Shown in pieces: positions 23,268-30,821 of a DNA stretch of 64,000 nt. Each line of letters starts with the position of its first letter. The first letter of the stretch is position 1. The notes under the pieces are model-generated. The model saw nothing but the letters and a program-made list of their open reading frames with translations, made no database searches and was not told the origin of the DNA. This DNA comes from Gammaproteobacteria bacterium. GTDB taxonomy: Bacteria > Pseudomonadota > Gammaproteobacteria > Burkholderiales > Sulfuricellaceae. The stretch covers positions 1 to 64,000 of the forward strand of contig JAHJJI010000024.1 in NCBI GenBank assembly GCA_018823025.1. Direction: 5' to 3'. Both the position numbers and the translations under genes were made by a program.

Positions 23268-24029
23268 ATGCAAAACCTGCAACCCCAATTTGAACGCACC
23301 CATATCCTGATCGGCGATGAAGGTATCGCCAGATTGGCATCCAAACACGTGTTCGTTGCCGGTCTCGGCGGCGTCGGCTCCTACTGTGCTGAAGCGCTGG
23401 CGCGCGCCGGCATCGGCCGTTTGACCCTGCTCGACCACGACGTGGTGGGGGCTTCCAACATCAACCGCCAACTGCCGGCCTTGCTCTCCACCGTGGGCCA
23501 ATTCAAGGCGGAACTGATGGCGGCACGCATCCGCGATATCAATCCTGAGTGCCAGGTGACGGTCATCCGGCAGTTCCTCAATACCGAAAACGTCAACGAC
23601 CTGGTGCCGGGAGACTGCGATTACGTGGTGGATGCGATCGATTCGCTGGCTTGCAAGGTAGCACTGGTTGCGGAAAGCCTGAAGCGCGGCCTGAAGGTGG
23701 TATCCAGCATGGGGGCGGGCAATCGCCTTGACCCGAGCAAGATCAAGCTCGCCGATATCAGCAAGACCGAAATGTGCCCGCTCGCGCGCCAGATGAGGAA
23801 GCGCCTGCAGCGCCACGGCATCCGCAAGGGGCTGTTGACGGTGTTTTCCGACGAGCAGCCCAGCGCGCCGCTGCCGCCCCAGCCGGTGGAAGGGTCGGGG
23901 CGTCCGCGCGCGGTCAACGGGACGATCAGCTACATGCCGCCGCTGTTTGGGTATATGCTGGCGGGGGCGGTGATACAGAAGCTGCTTGAGTCCGAAGGGC
24001 TGGAACAAGGGGTTGTTTCAAGCCAGTAG
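23268..24029 (+). CDS. tcdA: tRNA threonylcarbamoyladenosine dehydratase TcdA
   Basis: TcdA (CsdL) is an E1-like enzyme that uses ATP to cyclise t6A37 of tRNA to ct6A. The 253-residue protein has the nucleotide motif VAGLGGVGSYCAEALARAGIG, the LLDHDVVGASNINRQLPA block, YVVDAIDSLACKVAL and KVVSSMGAGNRLDPSKIKLADIS, all characteristic. The C-terminus ends in a hydrophobic helix (GYMLAGAVIQKLL). It is 9 bases after the CDF gene and convergent with the EamA transporter gene. Confidence 0.95.
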   Translation: MQNLQPQFERTHILIGDEGIARLASKHVFVAGLGGVGSYCAEALARAGIGRLTLLDHDVVGASNINRQLPALLSTVGQFKAELMAARIRDINPECQVTVIRQFLNTENVNDLVPGDCDYVVDAIDSLACKVALVAESLKRGLKVVSSMGAGNRLDPSKIKLADISKTEMCPLARQMRKRLQRHGIRKGLLTVFSDEQPSAPLPPQPVEGSGRPRAVNGTISYMPPLFGYMLAGAVIQKLLESEGLEQGVVSSQ

Positions 24030-24059
24030 CGGGAGTCTTCTTGTTGGCGCCCTGCTGAG

Positions 24060-24956
24060 CTATTTTCCGCCCGCCCGCACCCACATGACCGCAAGCCGCC
24101 CCATGCCCCAGCGGTGCAAGCCCAGCCCAAGCAGGATAAACGCGGCGCCGAACCAGACTTGCGGCAGCACCGCTTCGTTGTTCAGAAGGTGGCCCAGCAA
24201 CAGCGCCATGACCGGCGTGATGAGCGTGATCAGTGCCACGTGCCCGGCTTCCATGTGCTTGATCATGTAGAAATACAGCATGAAGCCCAGCACCGAGCCG
24301 AACACCCCGAGGTACACGGTGGCAATCAGCGCCTGCTGCGGCAGCGCTGCGGGCAAGCTCCCGTCCGTCCACCACCATGCCGCAAAAAACAGCGGCAGCC
24401 CTACTGCCAGCGTACCCAGCGTCATCGCCAGCGGATGGCTGTCGTCCCCGATGCGCTTGATCCACACCAGGCCGAGCGACTGCGTCGCCACCGCGCACAG
24501 CAGTGCCAGGATGCCCAGCAGAGCGCCCGGCCCCAGTTCCAGTCCGCCCTGGAACACCAGCCCCAGTCCGACCATCCCGAGCGCCATGCCGAGTATCTTG
24601 TTGGCGGTCAGCTCCTCCTCCACCAGCCACAACACCGCTCCCAGGCTGGTAATCAGCGGCGACAGCCCGAACAGCACCGAGATCAGCCCGGAAGAAACGT
24701 ATTGCGCCGACCAGTAGGTGAGCGACATGGCGCCGAACAGGCTCAGCCCGCTGGCCAGATAGGCCTGCCGCGCCTTGCGGTGCAGCGGGACGCGAATACG
24801 CAAGGCCGCAAGCAGGAGCACGCACAGCAGCGTGCCGATCGCCATGCGTGAAAATACCGCAAAGCTGAATCCCACCCCCAGCGCGCTCCACTTGATGGCG
24901 AGCGGCGTGGTGGACCAGATCAGGATCACCGATACGAACGCGAGCGGCAGCGACAT
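24060..24956 (-). CDS. EamA/DMT-superfamily transporter
   Basis: A 298-residue protein with ten hydrophobic segments in two repeated halves, each an EamA domain (FVSVILIWSTTPLAIKWSALG at the N-terminus; VYLGVFGSVLGFMLYFYMIKHMEA in the second half). Such proteins export amino acids, nucleosides or other small metabolites; the substrate is not visible. The start at 24956 is preferred because GAGGAGAAGGGA lies immediately upstream, and the track's longer N-terminus would be coded by the attenuator tail. The gene is preceded by a terminator hairpin, a short leader ORF and a strong promoter, so it is probably controlled by attenuation. Confidence 0.92.
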   Translation of the reverse strand: MSLPLAFVSVILIWSTTPLAIKWSALGVGFSFAVFSRMAIGTLLCVLLLAALRIRVPLHRKARQAYLASGLSLFGAMSLTYWSAQYVSSGLISVLFGLSPLITSLGAVLWLVEEELTANKILGMALGMVGLGLVFQGGLELGPGALLGILALLCAVATQSLGLVWIKRIGDDSHPLAMTLGTLAVGLPLFFAAWWWTDGSLPAALPQQALIATVYLGVFGSVLGFMLYFYMIKHMEAGHVALITLITPVMALLLGHLLNNEAVLPQVWFGAAFILLGLGLHRWGMGRLAVMWVRAGGK

Positions 24957-24976
24957 TCCCTTCTCCTCAAAGACGA

Positions 24977-25015
24977 CAAAAAACAAAAAGGCCACGGAGA
25001 TCGTCCGTGGCCTTT
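24977..25015 (-). terminator. Attenuator hairpin ahead of the EamA transporter gene
   Basis: Read on the minus strand: AAAGGCCACGGA, loop CGATC, TCCGTGGCCTTT, then TTGTTTTTTG. The 12-base-pair perfect stem and the U-rich tail make a standard intrinsic terminator 21 bases before the transporter's ATG. Its 5' arm can alternatively pair with a copy of TCCGTGGCC inside the leader ORF upstream (25059-25067), which would prevent the terminator from forming. Confidence 0.88.
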
Positions 25016-25041
25016 GGAAAAACTGCTGAAACTAAAACTGG

Positions 25042-25140
25042 TTAACGCTGACTCTCCCGGCCACGGAACGAGGAGCGGCACGCCATCTGCAGGCGGGCGG
25101 CTGGGCGGACTCGGACTAGGGTTAGAGATGGGGAATTCAT
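25042..25140 (-). CDS. Leader peptide ORF (32 codons) of an attenuator
   Basis: A short ORF missing from the track: ATG at 25140-25138, 32 sense codons, TAA at 25044-25042. The product begins MNSPSLTLVRVRPAARL and ends CRSSFRGRESQR; 8 of 32 residues are Arg and there is one Cys. The ATG is six bases after the -10 box, so the message would be leaderless. Codons 25-28 (TTC CGT GGC CGG) contain the TCCGTGGCC sequence that can pair with the terminator's 5' arm. A ribosome finishing at the TAA would cover it and let the terminator form, while one stalled earlier would leave it free. The arrangement is that of a translation-controlled attenuator; the sensed signal is unknown. Confidence 0.72.
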   Translation of the reverse strand: MNSPSLTLVRVRPAARLQMACRSSFRGRESQR

Positions 25141-25146
25141 GGGGGG

Positions 25147-25176
25147 ATTATCGGGGGAGGGGTGGAGAAGTGTCAA
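25147..25176 (-). promoter_or_regulatory. Promoter of the leader peptide/EamA transcript
   Basis: On the minus strand, TTGACA (25176-25171) and GATAAT (25152-25147) are 18 bases apart, with a C-rich spacer. The expected start point is the A of the leader ATG at 25140. Confidence 0.82.
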
Positions 25177-25281
25177 GCCTGAAATGACAGAATCATGTTT
25201 CTGATTAACTTTGAACGTAAAGTTGAGGGGCGCCGCGCTTCTGCGGCGTCCCGCTCGAACGCAAGGTTAGATTGCATTGGT

Positions 25282-25842
25282 TTATTTACCCGTATGGCCG
25301 CCAATCATGAACGCACTTTTGATCTTGTCGAAGTCCGGGCGAGCAGCCTCGTTTTCAACCTCGATCCTATAGCGACCCTTTGGCAATTCCACTAGATCAA
25401 TGATTTGATGCTTCGTGCTTTTGAGATCATGGCCTGCTCTACAAATTGATGCATATGTGCGGTTAACGATAATCTGTTTATCGGCAATTTTAGAAATACG
25501 TATGTGCAGGCGTATGGGCTTTCCTAGAGATTTTTGTTGTGATTCATTGAAATCTTCGATTTTCTTTGCCTTTGGCCCATAGCACTCAAAGTCATATTGT
25601 GCGCCAACGAGAGTATCTGCGAGGCGATCTTCTAGCGAAGGGAACGTGTGATTTAGGTACAAAAAATAACGAATGGGCACTGGGTATTCTGGAGCTTCGA
25701 ATTCAGCAATAAGTATCTGTCCTGGTTTAGAAAAATCAACTGGTACGGGCGGCAGAAGCGCGGGGATGCTGCAATAGCCTGAGAGCCAAAGAACGGCGCC
25801 AAGAATTGGCTTTGAGCATGCTGAATAAAGGATCGGGCTCAT
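25282..25842 (-). CDS. Putative lipoprotein, possibly DUF5625-like, AT-rich
   Basis: A 186-residue protein from the Met at 25842, with a hydrophobic N-terminal segment ending in a lipobox-like LSGYC. The mature part (VDFSKPGQILIAEFEAPEYPVPIRYFLYLNH, later KPIRLHIRISKI and LPKGRYRIEVENEAARPDF) looks like a beta-sandwich and recalls the DUF5625 family; that link is from memory and weak. The track ORF extends to 26016, but the extra part has no signal and reads as non-coding. Base composition is clearly more AT-rich than neighbouring genes and no ribosome site is evident, which suggests acquisition. It abuts the repeat element at 26024. Confidence 0.55.
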   Translation of the reverse strand: MSPILYSACSKPILGAVLWLSGYCSIPALLPPVPVDFSKPGQILIAEFEAPEYPVPIRYFLYLNHTFPSLEDRLADTLVGAQYDFECYGPKAKKIEDFNESQQKSLGKPIRLHIRISKIADKQIIVNRTYASICRAGHDLKSTKHQIIDLVELPKGRYRIEVENEAARPDFDKIKSAFMIGGHTGK

Positions 25843-26023
25843 TTGCAATCTAACAGTTAATATACGGACGTTTGCGCCCGGACATTTTTTAATAATACGG
25901 ACACCCATAATGCCATCGTAATTGGTTGATGTGCAATGAATTTGAAATTTTGCGACCGTATAATAATCAATATCACTGACAACACCAGCACAGAGTATTT
26001 TATAAAGCATTCGCACATGTTGG

Positions 26024-26601
26024 GTTTTGTGCGCTACGCGCGCATGTTTAGATGCCGGGGGCTGCCCGGCAGCAGGTTACTTTATTTTGCTTGTCCAAAA
26101 TACAAGTAACCAAACAAAAAGACACCCTGCCGCGCCGGCCCTGCGGGCTACCTTCGGTTTGATGGTCAAATTGGGCGGCTGCGCAACTCGCCCTAGCGGG
26201 GTGCACACCCCGCACCCCACTGCGGAGCTCGAACAGTGCTCGCCTTCATCCCAGTTTGACCGTCAAACCGAAGCGGCGCAGAAGGGGATTTAGGTTTTGT
26301 GGGCGGAGCCCGTGTTTTGGGTGCTCTCCCCGCAGGGGAGAGCGGGGTTGGTTTTGTTTTGCTTTTTTGGTCCCCTTTGGCCGCCGCCGAGTAGCGCAGC
26401 CAAGCTGGGGGATTTCTGCGAGGACTGTTTGAGCGCGTAGCGCGAGTTCCGCAGCAGCCCGGCTTGGCGAGCAACGCAGGGAACCCCGAAGGGGCGGTGG
26501 AGAGGGGCGGCTTTCTTTGGTTCCTTTCTTTGGCCGTTTAAAGAAAGGGACTAGCCCGCCGGGCTACCCCCGGCAACCAAACACCCGCGTAGCGCACAAA
26601 C
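26024..26601. repeat. 0.58-kb element with terminal inverted repeats and nested hairpins
   Basis: The left end (TTTTGTGCGCTACGCG, then GATGCCGGGGGCTGCCCGG) recurs inverted at the right end (CCGGGCTACCCCCGGCAACC, then CGCGTAGCGCACAAAC), giving imperfect terminal inverted repeats of about 60 bases. Inside are a hairpin GGTTACTT/AAGTAACC (26075-26111), a 24-base inverted repeat differing at two positions (26152-26175 with 26250-26273, CTTCGGTTTGATGGTCAAAT) and a hairpin CCTTTCTTT/AAAGAAAGG (26523-26548). No transposase is encoded, and the small ORFs on both strands look accidental. Similar sequence (GCCGCCGAGTAGCGCAG, TTTCTTTGGTT) is familiar to me from intergenic DNA of beta- and gammaproteobacteria. 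It resembles a non-autonomous mobile element. Confidence 0.75.
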
Positions 26602-26707
26602 CCCCATCCAGGAAACAGCAAACCTGCCCCGCTTCATCCATCCTCGTTCTGGTCTATGCTGTAGAAATTATTAAGGGTTTCCACATCGTTTTCGGCTGGA
26701 GGATCAA

Positions 26708-27811
26708 ATGAATAAGCATGCCTTGCACATTGCCCTGGTTACCGCATTTGCCAGTTATCTTCCGTCTGCGATTGCAGCGCCAGTCAATTACGAAATGAAC
26801 CTGCGCACCTATTCTGGACTAGGTGCGGGAGGCGCCACCGGCATGATGTCGGCGATGTTCGGCGGCAAGGGGAATATTTCCAGGCAGATGGATCTGCGGC
26901 TGGCCAATCCTGCGGATATTCCTGGCGGCTATAGTGCCGAGCACATCGTGCCAGAGGGCATGCGTATCGGCCCATCGCTGCCGCTGAAGGGCGAGCGGCG
27001 CGGCACGGGGAGTGGCGGCAGCTCGGAGTCCGAGCAGCCCGAAGGCAAGGTGTTGATCTATTGGGGATGCAGCGAGACCGTGCCGAAAGGGCAGCCGGAA
27101 GTGATCGACCTGAAGGCCATGAGTAGCCGCCTGTCGCCGGAAGTGGCTGCGATGGCCCAGCAGAGCCGCAAGCGTAAAGGCGGCGGCGATGGCGGTGAAA
27201 CTCTGCCGCCGCGCACGCTGTGGTGGCCGTATGGCGACAACGCTTTCAGCGGAATTCCCACCGAAGCCTCTGTGGTCGGCGAGCATGTGGTGAAGGCCAG
27301 CTTCATGCAGCAGGAGATTCGCTATGCCCTGGACAAGGACATGGATTTTCTCGAAGCGCTCAACTTCAAGTCCGGCAGTTCCGATCTCAAGGCGGCGATT
27401 CCCCTGAAATGGGATCAGCTTTCCCGTGCCAAAGGCTATAACCTGAATGCCGTTGGTGCAGTCGGCGATAATGAAGTCATCATCTGGATGGCGGCCAGGA
27501 ACAAGAATCCGATGCTGCCGGGCAGCCAGAGTAGCTGCACCATTCCGGCCGGCATTTTCCAGAAGACATCAGGCGCCATGGCAATGGCGGAGGCAGTCGG
27601 GCCGACCAGGGGATTTGCCTATCCGCCGCTCAAGCCCGGCGAGAAGAAACCGCTGATCTGGACCGCGAAAGTGCGGGTGAACGGGTTCGATAATCTGATG
27701 CTCGGGATGGGGGACGTCGCCAGGGATGCGGCCACCGATGCGGCTGCGGATTCAGTGGTGCCGGGCGGAGGCAGCGTGCTCAAGTCGCTCAAGGGCCTGT
27801 TCGGAAACTGA
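26708..27811 (+). CDS. Hypothetical exported protein
   Basis: A 367-residue protein with a signal peptide (LHIALVTAFASYLPSAIAAPVNYE; cleavage after AIA). The mature chain contains glycine- and methionine-rich segments (GLGAGGATGMMSAMFGGKG), a GKVLIYWGCSETVPKGQPEVIDL strand region, the aromatic PRTLWWPYGDN motif and a C-terminal Ala/Asp-rich stretch (MGDVARDAATDAAADSVVPGGG). I do not recognise the family. AGGATC lies 5 bases before the ATG. It stands alone after the repeat element and convergent with the next minus-strand gene. It is probably periplasmic or surface-exposed. Confidence 0.72.
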   Translation: MNKHALHIALVTAFASYLPSAIAAPVNYEMNLRTYSGLGAGGATGMMSAMFGGKGNISRQMDLRLANPADIPGGYSAEHIVPEGMRIGPSLPLKGERRGTGSGGSSESEQPEGKVLIYWGCSETVPKGQPEVIDLKAMSSRLSPEVAAMAQQSRKRKGGGDGGETLPPRTLWWPYGDNAFSGIPTEASVVGEHVVKASFMQQEIRYALDKDMDFLEALNFKSGSSDLKAAIPLKWDQLSRAKGYNLNAVGAVGDNEVIIWMAARNKNPMLPGSQSSCTIPAGIFQKTSGAMAMAEAVGPTRGFAYPPLKPGEKKPLIWTAKVRVNGFDNLMLGMGDVARDAATDAAADSVVPGGGSVLKSLKGLFGN

Positions 27812-27858
27812 CAGGGCTCACTTCTCAAAAAAATTATCTGTCGTCGAAGCGAACCAGC

Positions 27859-28212
27859 TCAATCCGGTTTCTGCGCAACCAGCAATGCTTCCGGAACCAG
27901 GCGCTGAATCGAGGTGACCAGATCCAGAATGATTCCCGGTCGGCAATTGACCGAAACCCACAGCACATTGATCTTCAGGTTGAGATTGACGAAGACGACT
28001 TCGCTGTACTGTTCCAGCGCCTTCTGGAGATTGTTCAGGGTGGTGTTGATGGCGTGCTGGGGGCGGCTACGCAACCCGGGGATCAGCATCATGAAATCTG
28101 CCAGTGGGCGTCCGTCCTCACCATGCGTTGGAACGATCTGCCACAAAGGTGTGCCGGGTTCGATCGCTACCCCCGAAAAAGGAAGATTGTTGCGAAACTT
28201 GACGAGGCTCAT
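27859..28212 (-). CDS. Conserved-looking hypothetical protein
   Basis: A 117-residue cytoplasmic protein with mixed alpha/beta character (MSLVKFRNNLPFSGVAIEPG; FVNLNLKINVLWVSVNCRPG; a C-terminal LVTSIQRLVPEALLVAQ). No motif allows a functional call. A strong GGGAGGAAC ribosome site precedes the ATG, supporting translation. It is 62 bases after the 185-residue gene on the same strand and probably forms an operon with it. Confidence 0.62.
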   Translation of the reverse strand: MSLVKFRNNLPFSGVAIEPGTPLWQIVPTHGEDGRPLADFMMLIPGLRSRPQHAINTTLNNLQKALEQYSEVVFVNLNLKINVLWVSVNCRPGIILDLVTSIQRLVPEALLVAQKPD

Positions 28213-28274
28213 GTTCCTCCCTCAGGGTGTCCAGCGACAGCAAAGGCAGCGCCATCAATCGATCGGGCACGGCA

Positions 28275-28832
28275 TTAATGTCTGGCCAGCTTGCCCAGTT
28301 CAGTCAGTATCGAATACACCAGTTCTTGCCCCTGCACGGTCATGCCTTTGGCCAGCTTGTCGGCATCCCGTTCACCGCCCACGAGTTTTCGCATCATGCC
28401 GCCCAGTTTGGCCATGTCGCCACCAGCCCGCACCATCTGTTCAGCCATGTTGGACAGCATATGCAATGCTTCCGGGCTGCCTTTCCCCGCTGCATCGATC
28501 ATGGCGGCGAGTCCCGGCGCGGCCAGGCTGGCATCAGGCTTGGCATTGGGGTCAGGCAAGGTGGAAGGATCTTGAATCCCGCACAGAATGGCTTCGATAA
28601 TGGTGCTGTCCTCTTCATCCAGTCCCAATAGCACACTGGCATCCCGTTTGCCGTTGATAACCTGGCGGATCACCGTCACCAAGGCACCCCAGCCGCTCTT
28701 GGCGGTCATTTCCAGCATCTGTTCCAGTTGGGGCAGGAGAGCCCGGTTATTGCAGGCCATTACCACGTGATTAATCAGGGCCGCATGGAATTGCACGATT
28801 TGCTGTTTTTGCTCGGAGAGTAGTTTGGACAC
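28275..28832 (-). CDS. Hypothetical helical protein
   Basis: A 185-residue, almost entirely helical cytoplasmic protein (IVQFHAALINHVVMACNN; ALVTVIRQVINGKRDASVLLGLDEED; EALHMLSNMAEQMVRAGGDMAKLGGMMRKLVGGERD). The Met-rich C-terminal half suggests a helical bundle for protein interaction. A GTG start is used, with GAGG about 9 bases upstream. I do not recognise it. It lies upstream of the 117-residue gene in the same direction. A short GCATGC inverted repeat lies in the gap before it (about 28862-28880). Confidence 0.62.
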   Translation of the reverse strand: MSKLLSEQKQQIVQFHAALINHVVMACNNRALLPQLEQMLEMTAKSGWGALVTVIRQVINGKRDASVLLGLDEEDSTIIEAILCGIQDPSTLPDPNAKPDASLAAPGLAAMIDAAGKGSPEALHMLSNMAEQMVRAGGDMAKLGGMMRKLVGGERDADKLAKGMTVQGQELVYSILTELGKLARH

Positions 28833-29015
28833 TTCGTCGATACCTCGAAATTTTTCAGGGCATGCTTCAAGGCATGCAGGTTAATCATATCAAAATGGGG
28901 CTGAAATTAAATAGCCATCGCCATATGCGCCGACACATGCGGGAATTCCGGGTCTATTCAGGCAGGCATAAAACGACTGTGTGAAGGAGAGATCGTCCGG
29001 AGGAATGTGCTGCGT

Positions 29016-29372
29016 TTATTCTGCCAGCAGAGCTACCGTCGTCTCGGCTGTTATTTTGTTGATCTCAAGCTGCACTGCACAGTATTCAGCCTGTTCTTCG
29101 ACAGGTGTGGGGTCGTCCGCACAACTGCAGCCGGCAATAATCCCCGAATAAAATATGCCGACCTTGGTGCGTATTAAACCGGCTTCTTCGGAAACATGGA
29201 TAACCCGCACATAGAGTTTGTCATCCAGGGCATAGCTGCTGGTGGATAATCCCTGCTGCAAGGGTAGCTGGTCAGCACCCAGTTGCTCAATTTCGGACTT
29301 GAGGATGTCCTTGAAATCAGGGGTTCCCCAGGCGGCTAATGATTTGCTTAGTCGAATCATTGGGCTATTCAT
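29016..29372 (-). CDS. Hypothetical protein with a CSCADDPTP motif
   Basis: A 118-residue protein: a helical N-terminus (LAAWGTPDFKDILKSEIEQLGADQLPLQQGL), a central strand region (YALDDKLYVRVIHVSEE), then GIFYSGIIAGCSCADDPTPVEEQAEYCAVQLEIN, with three Cys close together that might bind metal or form a disulfide. I have a weak memory of similar small proteins in other environmental proteobacteria but cannot name a family. It starts 24 bases after the upstream end of the lipoprotein gene on the same strand. Confidence 0.65.
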   Translation of the reverse strand: MNSPMIRLSKSLAAWGTPDFKDILKSEIEQLGADQLPLQQGLSTSSYALDDKLYVRVIHVSEEAGLIRTKVGIFYSGIIAGCSCADDPTPVEEQAEYCAVQLEINKITAETTVALLAE

Positions 29373-29395
29373 TTTCAGGCCAGGGAAGTCTGCAC

Positions 29396-29623
29396 TTAGT
29401 AGCCGGTGGATTTTTCGGTGGATTCTTTCTGTTCCTGGCTCGCCCGCTCGAGTGTCTTTGCCACGCCTTTGGCCTTATCCAGCGCTTCACGCTGCGGCTC
29501 GAACAGTTTGGTGGCAGATTTGTCGGGTTCAGTGTGAGGCACTGGCGCCTTGTAGGGCTTTTCCTCGCAGGCGGTGAGCAGCGCCGTGGCAAGCAGTAAA
29601 ACGATCAGTCCGATGTGTTTCAT
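29396..29623 (-). CDS. Small lipoprotein
   Basis: A 75-residue precursor with a short basic N-terminus, a hydrophobic core and a lipobox (LIVLLLATALLTAC, Cys19). The mature peptide is charged and helical (KLFEPQREALDKAKGVAKTLERASQEQKESTEK) and would form an amphipathic helix at the membrane. The ATG follows AAGGAAAACATC. It is 12 bases after the PNPOx-like gene, so part of the same transcript. Function unknown. Confidence 0.78.
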   Translation of the reverse strand: MKHIGLIVLLLATALLTACEEKPYKAPVPHTEPDKSATKLFEPQREALDKAKGVAKTLERASQEQKESTEKSTGY

Positions 29624-29635
29624 GATGTTTTCCTT

Positions 29636-30172
29636 CTAAAGTCCAGTTGGCAGGCCATCTATGCTGACTCGGTTCTTTTCGAGCTGGTAGTCGCGCACAC
29701 CCTGTTCGCCCTTCTTTTCCACCCAGTGCAGCAACTCCTCTCGTTCTCCAGTATAGGTGTAGAGGGGCACGCCTGCGCCGCAGGAGGTTTGCAGCGATTC
29801 GATGTCGAGCAGGATGATCTGGCGCGTGCCGGGCAGGGTAGGGAATTGCGCTGCGAGCATTGCCCATTCGGAATCGCCTGGCTGGATAGCGCGCCCCTGG
29901 CCATACAGGCGCAGGATCAGGTGGTCGCCTTCAAAGGCGCAGAACATCAGCGTCATGCGGCCATCTGCCAGCAGGTGGGCGGCAGTTTCGTTGCCGCTGC
30001 CAGTGAGGTCGAGATAGGCCACGCGCTTGTCGTTCAGTACCCGCAAGCCATCCAGCCCTTTGGGCGAGAGGTTGATGCGTCCGTCAGCAGGTGCGGTGGC
30101 GACGAAGAAGAGATGCTGCCGTGCGATGAAGGCTTTGAGGTTATCGTTTAGCGCCGGATAAAATTTGGCCAT
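29636..30172 (-). CDS. Pyridoxamine 5'-phosphate oxidase-like FMN protein
   Basis: A 178-residue split-beta-barrel protein of the PNPOx-like superfamily: LKAFIARQHLFFVATAPADGRINLSPKG at the N-terminus, VAYLDLTGSGNETAAHLLADGRMTLMFCAF in the flavin-binding barrel, and LRLYGQGRAIQPG. This family includes general FMN/F420-binding oxidoreductases rather than the true vitamin B6 enzyme. Its ATG overlaps the ubiX stop (TAATG), so the two are translationally coupled; this is interesting because UbiX makes prenylated FMN. No direct functional link can be read from the sequence. Confidence 0.86.
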   Translation of the reverse strand: MAKFYPALNDNLKAFIARQHLFFVATAPADGRINLSPKGLDGLRVLNDKRVAYLDLTGSGNETAAHLLADGRMTLMFCAFEGDHLILRLYGQGRAIQPGDSEWAMLAAQFPTLPGTRQIILLDIESLQTSCGAGVPLYTYTGEREELLHWVEKKGEQGVRDYQLEKNRVSIDGLPTGL

Positions 30173-30789
30173 TATTCGCCGTCACCCCAGCGCGCCATCA
30201 GCTGGTGTTCGACGCCGAGATGATCGAGGATGCGCGCCACGATGAAGTCCACCACTTCGTCCACGCTCTGGGGGTGGTGGTAGAAGCCGGGATTCGCGGG
30301 GAGGATGACGGCGCCGGCGCGGGCCAGTTTCAGCATGTTTTCCAGGTGGATGACGGAGAACGGCGCTTCGCGCGGTACGATGATGAGCTTGCGGCATTCC
30401 TTCAGCATCACGTCGGCGGCGCGTTCGATCAGGTTGTCGGACAGCCCTGCTGCAATCGAGCCGAGCGTGCCCATGGTGCAGGGGCAAATCACCATGGCGT
30501 CGGCCGGGTTGGTGCCGGAAGCCACCGGGGCGAACCATTCGTCGCGGCCGAATACCTTGAGTTGTTCGGGTGAGACGTTGTAGCGTTCGCACAGCATTTG
30601 CTGCGCCTCCTGAGGGCGCGAAGGCAGGGTCAGATCCATTTCCTGTTTCGCCACAATCTGAGCTGCCTGGGAATACAGCAGGTAGACCCGGCTGCCGCTT
30701 TCCAGCAGGCATTGCAACAGGCGCAGGGCGTAGGGCATACCGGAAGCGCCGGTCAGCGCCAGGGTGATAGTCTTGTTTTGGGTTTTCAT
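30172..30789 (-). CDS. ubiX: Flavin prenyltransferase UbiX
   Basis: UbiX makes the prenylated FMN cofactor required by UbiD-type decarboxylases, as in ubiquinone synthesis. The 205-residue protein shows LALTGASGMPYALRLLQCLL, the DEWFAPVASGTNPADAMVICPCTMGTLGSIAAGLSDNLIERAADV block with the conserved Ser/Gly flavin site, and LIIVPREAPFSVIHLENMLKLARAGAVILPANPGFYHHP. The ATG at 30789 replaces the track's 30825, which would overlap the upstream gene. It is in a run of minus-strand genes from rapZ downward. ubiD is not in the window. Confidence 0.96.
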   Translation of the reverse strand: MKTQNKTITLALTGASGMPYALRLLQCLLESGSRVYLLYSQAAQIVAKQEMDLTLPSRPQEAQQMLCERYNVSPEQLKVFGRDEWFAPVASGTNPADAMVICPCTMGTLGSIAAGLSDNLIERAADVMLKECRKLIIVPREAPFSVIHLENMLKLARAGAVILPANPGFYHHPQSVDEVVDFIVARILDHLGVEHQLMARWGDGE

Positions 30790-30821
30790 GGTTCTGATTG
30801 TAGGCCAGGAGCGCGGCAGGC

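Noticed and set aside
26027-26474. Small ORFs inside the 0.58-kb element
   Set aside because: Two overlapping ORFs on opposite strands with unusual composition, no ribosome sites, and inverted repeats running through them; better explained as non-coding repeat DNA.
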